Source: Tissierellia bacterium
Lineage (GTDB): Bacteria > Bacillota > Clostridia > Tissierellales > Sedimentibacteraceae
Length of the DNA: 9,241 nt
NCBI GenBank assembly: GCA_028700795.1
Contig: JAQVRY010000049.1
Location: 2,609-11,849, forward strand
Direction: 5' to 3'
This document shows positions 5,564 through 9,241 of the stretch, one piece after another; position 1 is the stretch's first letter, and the number at the start of each line of letters is the position of its first letter. The notes under the pieces were generated by a model. That model was not told where the DNA came from, searched no databases, and saw only the letters and a program-made list of their open reading frames with translations. The position numbers were made by a program, and so were the translations under genes.

Positions 5564-6877
5564 ATGAAAACCAAATACCCAAGTCTTAAAAACGTATCGG
5601 AATTAAAAGAAGTATTCTGGCTAAACCCTAAGATAATTCCCTATGAGGAAGCTGCATCTGCAATAAATATGGATATTGCAGCTATTGACGATGCTGAAAT
5701 GAGGCTTAAGAAATTTGCACCGCTAATTGAAAAAGTATTTCCTGAAACTCTACCATCACATGGCATAATCGAATCTCCAATAAAAGAAATCAACAATATG
5801 AAAAACAAGCTTCAGGAACTCTACAAACTAAAACTTTCCGGAAAACTGCTTCTTAAAATGGACAGTCACCTTGCAATTGCAGGAAGCGTGAAAGCAAGAG
5901 GCGGCATATATGAAGTATTAATGTATGCTGAAACATTGGCAATGAAGGATGGAATATTAAAAGAGGACGATGATTATTCAATATTGGCAGAGCAAAAATA
6001 CAGAGATTTTTTTAGCAAATATAAAATACAAGTTGGTTCTACGGGAAACTTAGGCTTAAGTATAGGCATAACATCAGCAGCCCTCGGATTTAATGTTACA
6101 GTCCACATGTCAGCCGATGCAAAGCAATGGAAAAAGGATCTATTGATATCAAAAGGAGCAAAGGTCGTGGAATATGACAGCGACTTTTCAAAAGCAGTGG
6201 AAGAAGGCCGCAAATTATCAGACCAAGACCCTATGAGTTATTTTGTAGATGATGAAAATTCAATGAATTTATTTTTAGGCTACAGCGTTGCGGCAAGAAG
6301 GCTAAATGAGCAATTAGATAACATGAACATTGTTATTGACGAAGACCATCCCTTGTTTGTTTACCTTCCATGTGGTGTAGGAGGTGCTCCGGGAGGCATT
6401 ACCTACGGACTTAAATCCGTCTACAATGACAATGTCCACTGCTTTTTCGTGGAGCCAACCCATGCACCAAGCATGCTCATAGGCATGGCGACAGGGCTTC
6501 ACAATGACATTTCTGTCCAGGATTTGGGCATAGACGGAAAAACTCATGCAGACGGATTGGCTGTAGGAAGACCTTCAAAATTAGTTGGAAAAATGATGGA
6601 CTATATTTTGGGAGGAGTATTTACCGTAGATGATTATAAACTGTACGATTATATGAGATACCTCCATGAAACAGAAAATATAAGTATTGAACCCTCAGCA
6701 TGTGCTGCATTCGAAGGTTTTATCAAATTTGAAGCCACGAAAGAAGGGAAGCAATACATAAAACAGTATAATCTTGAAAATAAAATGCAAAATGCAGTAC
6801 ACATAGCCTGGGCAACCGGTGGAAGCCTCGTGCCTGAAGAAATAAACAAACAATTCTTAAAAACCCACCTAAGATGA
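5564..6877 (+). CDS. dsdA: D-serine dehydratase (D-serine ammonia-lyase)
   Basis: Pyridoxal-phosphate enzyme that converts D-serine to pyruvate and ammonia, for nitrogen and carbon use or detoxification in the cytoplasm. The 437 residues are close to the 442 of the E. coli enzyme. In GSVKARGG (107-114) Lys110 should form the Schiff base with PLP. GSTGNLGLSIG (158-168) is the substrate-contact loop of fold-type II enzymes. CGVGGAPGG (270-278) is the glycine-rich loop holding the cofactor phosphate. EPTHAPSML, DGLAVGRPS and the C-terminal WATGGSLVPEE are also typical of DsdA. No transporter (dsdX) or LysR regulator (dsdC) lies next to it. The leader is unusually rich in hairpin repeats, and no terminator separates it from the downstream hisS, which has its own promoter. 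All key residues are present and no frameshift is visible. Confidence 0.95.
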   Translation: MKTKYPSLKNVSELKEVFWLNPKIIPYEEAASAINMDIAAIDDAEMRLKKFAPLIEKVFPETLPSHGIIESPIKEINNMKNKLQELYKLKLSGKLLLKMDSHLAIAGSVKARGGIYEVLMYAETLAMKDGILKEDDDYSILAEQKYRDFFSKYKIQVGSTGNLGLSIGITSAALGFNVTVHMSADAKQWKKDLLISKGAKVVEYDSDFSKAVEEGRKLSDQDPMSYFVDDENSMNLFLGYSVAARRLNEQLDNMNIVIDEDHPLFVYLPCGVGGAPGGITYGLKSVYNDNVHCFFVEPTHAPSMLIGMATGLHNDISVQDLGIDGKTHADGLAVGRPSKLVGKMMDYILGGVFTVDDYKLYDYMRYLHETENISIEPSACAAFEGFIKFEATKEGKQYIKQYNLENKMQNAVHIAWATGGSLVPEEINKQFLKTHLR

Positions 6878-6892
6878 CATAATTAAAAAATA

Positions 6893-6921
6893 TTGATATT
6901 AAAACAATAATCTGGTAATAT
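6893..6921 (+). promoter_or_regulatory. Sigma-A promoter of hisS
   Basis: TTGATA (6893-6898) and TAATAT (6916-6921) are spaced by exactly 17 bp. Transcription would begin near 6928, leaving a leader of only about 16 nt with AGGAGG at 6933-6938. Such a short leader excludes the T-box control common for aminoacyl-tRNA synthetase genes in Firmicutes. Confidence 0.8.
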
Positions 6922-6944
6922 TAACAAAAGATAGGAGGCAATGA

Positions 6945-8195
6945 ATGAAAGCTAATTTAAACCCTGCAAAGGGAATGAGAGATATAACCCCTTATGAAAA
7001 GGAAATAAGAGACTATGTGGAAGGGGTAATAGTCAATACATATAAGCAAAGCGGTTTCGAGCTCTTTGAAACACCTGTTGTTGAAAATATAGAAAATTTA
7101 ACAGGCAGCGAAGGCGGAGAAAATTTAATGCTTATTTTCAAAATATTAAAAAGAGGAGATAAGCTCGATTTAAAAAAAGAAGGATTAACAGAAGAAGACC
7201 TGTCCGATTTAGGTCTTAGATACGATTTGACAGTTCCTTTAAGCCGTTTTTACTGCAACAACCGCGCTAATTTAACACCAGTATTTAAGGCGCTTCAAGT
7301 GGGCAATGTGTTCAGAGCCGAAAGAGCTCAAAAAGGAAGATACAGAAGCTTCAAACAATGCGATATAGATATAATAGGAGACGGTACACAGGCAGCCGAA
7401 TTAGAATTGATTGCAACAACAGCCAAAGCTCTCACTGCCCTTAATGTAACGGATTTTGTGGTGCGTTTCAATGACAGACGAGTATTGAAGGCAGTAATAC
7501 TAAACTGCGGATTTACGGAAGAAGAATTTGACGGAGTTTGTATAGTAGTTGACAAGTTAGATAAAATCGGCATTAACGGCATTAAAAGTGAAATGGAAGA
7601 TAAAGGCTATAACAAAACTGCAGTTGAAAAGCTGATTGAAGCACTAAAAGAAATTAATAAAAAGGGAACCAATTGCTTAAATGAGTACGGCGTTCCAAAG
7701 GAAGTAATTTCAGATATAAATAAAGTCCTTGAAGAATCCAATACATATGCCGATGGAAAATATGATGTAATATTTGATTTTACATTAATACGAGGTATGG
7801 GATATTACACAGGCTCAATATTTGAAATTGCATATAAAGATTTAGGTTATTCAATTGCCGGCGGGGGAAGATACGACGAAATGGTAGGAAATTTTATTGG
7901 TGAAAAAATACCTGCAATAGGATTTTCAATTGGATTTGAAAGGCTTGTAAATCAGCTGATGGAAGAAAACTTCAAAGTTCCTGATTTGGAAAAGGTAGTA
8001 CTTTTATATGAGCCGGCGGACAGATACATAGATGTTCTTGCAAAAGCTGAAAACATAAGAAAAGATGGTTATACCGTATCAGTATATGAAAAAGCCAAGA
8101 AATTAGGTAAGCAATTAAATCAATTCCAAGCATTCGGATATAAAAAATTCGCTGTTTACAACAGCGATGAAACCGAACTAAAAGAGCTAAGTTAA
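6945..8195 (+). CDS. hisS: Histidyl-tRNA synthetase, eukaryote/archaea-like subgroup with short C-terminus
   Basis: Class II enzyme that charges tRNA-His with histidine. Visible features are the N-terminal GMRDITP; LRYDLTVPLSR (91-101) in place of the usual bacterial LRPE-T; motif 2, FRAERAQKGRYRSF (123-136), followed by QCDIDIIG; NDRR (176-179) and VDKLDK (202-207); the histidine loop RGMGYYTG (283-290); AGGGRYD (305-311); and motif 3, AIGFSIGFERL (324-334). LRYDLTVP, NDRR, VDKLDK and QCD-DI are typical of cytosolic eukaryotic HisRS. The anticodon-binding domain starts near 349 and stops at 416, right after a segment equivalent to E-ELK. It therefore seems to lack some 25-30 residues of the usual domain. 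HisZ is an alternative, but catalytic motifs are retained and no hisG is near. ATG 6945 has AGGAGG 6 nt upstream. It stands alone, without the aspS partner common in Firmicutes, so it may be a second HisRS. Confidence 0.88.
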   Translation: MKANLNPAKGMRDITPYEKEIRDYVEGVIVNTYKQSGFELFETPVVENIENLTGSEGGENLMLIFKILKRGDKLDLKKEGLTEEDLSDLGLRYDLTVPLSRFYCNNRANLTPVFKALQVGNVFRAERAQKGRYRSFKQCDIDIIGDGTQAAELELIATTAKALTALNVTDFVVRFNDRRVLKAVILNCGFTEEEFDGVCIVVDKLDKIGINGIKSEMEDKGYNKTAVEKLIEALKEINKKGTNCLNEYGVPKEVISDINKVLEESNTYADGKYDVIFDFTLIRGMGYYTGSIFEIAYKDLGYSIAGGGRYDEMVGNFIGEKIPAIGFSIGFERLVNQLMEENFKVPDLEKVVLLYEPADRYIDVLAKAENIRKDGYTVSVYEKAKKLGKQLNQFQAFGYKKFAVYNSDETELKELS

Positions 8196-8205
8196 AGTAT
8201 ATACT

Positions 8206-8278
8206 ATGAGATTCTTCATCTGCGGTTCAATCTGACATATCAATCGTCATTCTGAGGGCGCAGCCTGAAGAATCTCAT
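8206..8278. repeat. Inverted-repeat element, copy 2, between convergent genes
   Basis: A perfect 13-bp terminal inverted repeat, ATGAGATTCTTCA (8206-8218) with TGAAGAATCTCAT (8266-8278). The right arm 8246-8277 is identical to 5459-5490 except for one base (CCTG instead of CCCG). The left arm is more diverged in its middle than in copy 1. It begins 10 bp after the hisS stop and ends 10 bp before the stop of the converging Gate-domain gene, so it fills the gap. It may serve as a transcription barrier for both genes, though it lacks good T-runs. Confidence 0.85.
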
Positions 8279-8288
8279 TATTTAATAT

Positions 8289-8732
8289 TTACTCATCAAT
8301 CGGTTCTTTTTTTATTACTCTTGAAAATATAAAGATTGCAATGATTGCAGAACCAAACCTTGCAATCAACAAAGGCAAAAGACTTGCACCTGCAGCTGTC
8401 ATTATAAATGCGTCTTCAAATACTGCATGACACGGTGATAAAAATATGCTTAATAAAAAAACACTTCTTTTGTCCACATTGTAGTCCTTCACGCTTTGAA
8501 TGATGGCTCCTGCTCCAATTGTAAGTCCGAAAAACATGCCGAACAACAGCGATATTCCGGCAGGCTTACTTAATGTAAAAAATTTTGTGACAGGATAAAG
8601 AAAGTCTGATATTTTATCAATTAATTTTGTATCCTTAAATATTTCAATTACAATCATAATCGGCACTAATACTCTAGCTATATTCCACAAAAAACTCAAT
8701 AAATTTATTAATACATCCATAAGTCCACTCAT
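8289..8732 (-). CDS. Gate-domain (nucleoside-recognition) membrane protein, second of pair, SpmB-like
   Basis: A 147-residue integral membrane protein with about four hydrophobic segments (near 8-30, 58-80, 86-108 and 113-136). It carries the Gate/nucleoside-recognition features GLTIGAGAIIQ and SPCHAVFEDAFIM, the latter a short polar break between helices typical of this family. Related half-size proteins work in pairs, such as SpmA/SpmB of spore maturation or YjiG/YjiH, and may form a transporter; substrates are not established. Its start codon overlaps the stop of the preceding gene (ATGA at 8729-8732), indicating translational coupling and a heteromeric complex. GGTGAT (8736-8741) is a possible ribosome binding site; Met5 is an alternative start. 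It is shorter than SpmB (about 175 residues), so I do not assign that name. It ends next to the repeat at 8206-8278. Confidence 0.82.
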   Translation of the reverse strand: MSGLMDVLINLLSFLWNIARVLVPIMIVIEIFKDTKLIDKISDFLYPVTKFFTLSKPAGISLLFGMFFGLTIGAGAIIQSVKDYNVDKRSVFLLSIFLSPCHAVFEDAFIMTAAGASLLPLLIARFGSAIIAIFIFSRVIKKEPIDE

Positions 8733-9157
8733 AAAATCACCGTCATCCTATAATATAAAATTCCCATTAGAAATGAAAAAAACACTCTAACTGCGATACT
8801 TGCTGTTGCGCTCACACCTAACTTTTTCACGACTGCAGTTTCTGTTATCAAACTGTGCGCTACTGAAATCATAATTGCAACTGTTGTTATTTGAACTGTA
8901 TTAAGCTCAATGGCTGCAATTGCACCCAATCCGGCATAAGTATTCAAAAAATAGCTTAATATTATTATGAGAGAAGCTTCACCGGGAAGCCCAAATATTG
9001 ACATTACAGGCTCAAAAAATTCAGCTAGTATATTTAAAAGTCCTGATGCAGCAAGCAATTCAACTCCAATGTATACAGGAACTAAAATTTTCGACAGCTC
9101 GATAAGAGTAGATATACCGTTTTTAAAACCTCTTTTAAAAGTATCCGTAGTAACCAT
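8729..9157 (-). CDS. Gate-domain (nucleoside-recognition) membrane protein, first of pair, SpmA-like
   Basis: A 142-residue integral membrane protein. After a short basic amphipathic start (TFKRGFKNG) come a first hydrophobic stretch (about 18-38), then helices near 61-82, 88-105 and 117-138. FLNTYAGLGAIAAIE and SVAHSLITETAVV are the Gate-domain signatures, with the polar H-S-L-x-x-E break matching the H-x-x-x-E-D break of the partner. It is the promoter-proximal gene of a two-gene operon and overlaps the next gene by 4 bp. Start choice: ATG at 9157 has ACCTCCTT on the plus strand (AAGGAGGT) 4 nt upstream, whereas a TTG at 9175 would start before this ribosome binding site and is rejected. 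The substrate is unknown; known relatives include spore-maturation and nucleoside-transport-associated proteins. Confidence 0.82.
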   Translation of the reverse strand: MVTTDTFKRGFKNGISTLIELSKILVPVYIGVELLAASGLLNILAEFFEPVMSIFGLPGEASLIIILSYFLNTYAGLGAIAAIELNTVQITTVAIMISVAHSLITETAVVKKLGVSATASIAVRVFFSFLMGILYYRMTVIL

Positions 9158-9161
9158 TTCT

Positions 9162-9169
9162 ACCTCCTT
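9162..9169 (-). promoter_or_regulatory. Strong ribosome binding site deciding the start at 9157
   Basis: AAGGAGGT on the minus strand, 4 nt before ATG at 9157. It matches the 16S anti-Shine-Dalgarno sequence over eight bases, and places the start at MVTTDTF instead of the in-frame TTG six codons earlier. Confidence 0.85.
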
Positions 9170-9180
9170 GCACAAGAAAA

Positions 9181-9209
9181 ATTATAGCATACAAATCATT
9201 TATTAACAA
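9181..9209 (-). promoter_or_regulatory. Strong sigma-A promoter of the Gate-domain operon
   Basis: On the minus strand TTGTTA (9204-9209) is followed after 17 bp by a consensus TATAAT (9181-9186), with TGC directly before it, making an extended -10. It is the best promoter in the window and argues for vegetative, housekeeping expression of the operon rather than control by a sporulation sigma factor only. Confidence 0.85.
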
Positions 9210-9241
9210 TTTAAATTTTCTTATATATTTGACTAAAGATT

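Noticed and set aside
6878..6944. T-box leader upstream of hisS
   Set aside because: The promoter at 6893-6921 leaves only about 16 nt of leader, far too short, and no T-box core sequence is present.
6945..8195. HisZ regulatory subunit instead of HisRS
   Set aside because: Motif 2, motif 3, the catalytic arginine and QCDIDI are all present, and no hisG or histidine biosynthesis gene is nearby.
9158..9175. Upstream TTG start for the first Gate-domain gene
   Set aside because: It would begin before the strong AAGGAGGT site that positions ATG 9157.
8967..9206. Plus-strand open frame opposite the first Gate-domain gene
   Set aside because: Antisense to a conserved coding sequence and its promoter, with no ribosome binding site and no recognisable product.

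Overview
The window looks like chromosomal DNA of a low-GC, endospore-type Firmicute, most likely a member of Clostridia or Tissierellia. The base composition is AT-rich, the ribosome binding sites are strong AGGAGG types, and the sigma-A promoters are near consensus. The gene families also fit: peptidase T, an S-layer-homology (SLH) protein, a DUF1659/DUF2922 pair, and a pair of Gate-domain proteins resembling SpmA/SpmB. I cannot name the genus. No phage, plasmid, CRISPR, tRNA or rRNA feature is visible.

Layout, left to right. Peptidase T (pepT, +) has its own promoter and ends at a strong hairpin terminator. That terminator is shared with a converging minus-strand unit. The minus-strand unit runs from a promoter near 4800 back to 1320. 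It holds a 602-residue N6-adenine DNA methyltransferase with its own specificity domain and, 18 bp downstream, a secreted protein with three SLH domains that starts at TTG. The methyltransferase has no nuclease domain and no restriction partner in the window. Its motifs closely resemble, from memory, the orphan Clostridioides difficile methyltransferase CamA. Diverging from it on the plus strand are two very small genes of families DUF1659 and DUF2922.

Next comes a 208-bp gene-free stretch (5356-5563) packed with inverted repeats. It starts with an extended -10 promoter, so the hairpins probably form the leader of the following D-serine dehydratase gene (dsdA). After dsdA, a near-perfect promoter drives a histidyl-tRNA synthetase gene. 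This enzyme has motifs of the eukaryote/archaea-like subgroup (LRYDLTVP, NDRR, VDKLDK, QCDIDI) and a shortened C-terminal anticodon domain. A second copy of the repeat (31 of 32 bases identical in one arm) lies in the convergent gap after it. The right end is a two-gene minus-strand operon of overlapping Gate-domain membrane proteins with a very strong promoter at 9181-9209.

Functionally, most genes are independent units: peptide and D-amino-acid catabolism (pepT, dsdA), tRNA charging, and membrane transport or sporulation-like membrane proteins. The points that most merit a second look are the CamA-like methyltransferase operon, the unusual HisRS, and the mobile-looking hairpin repeats.
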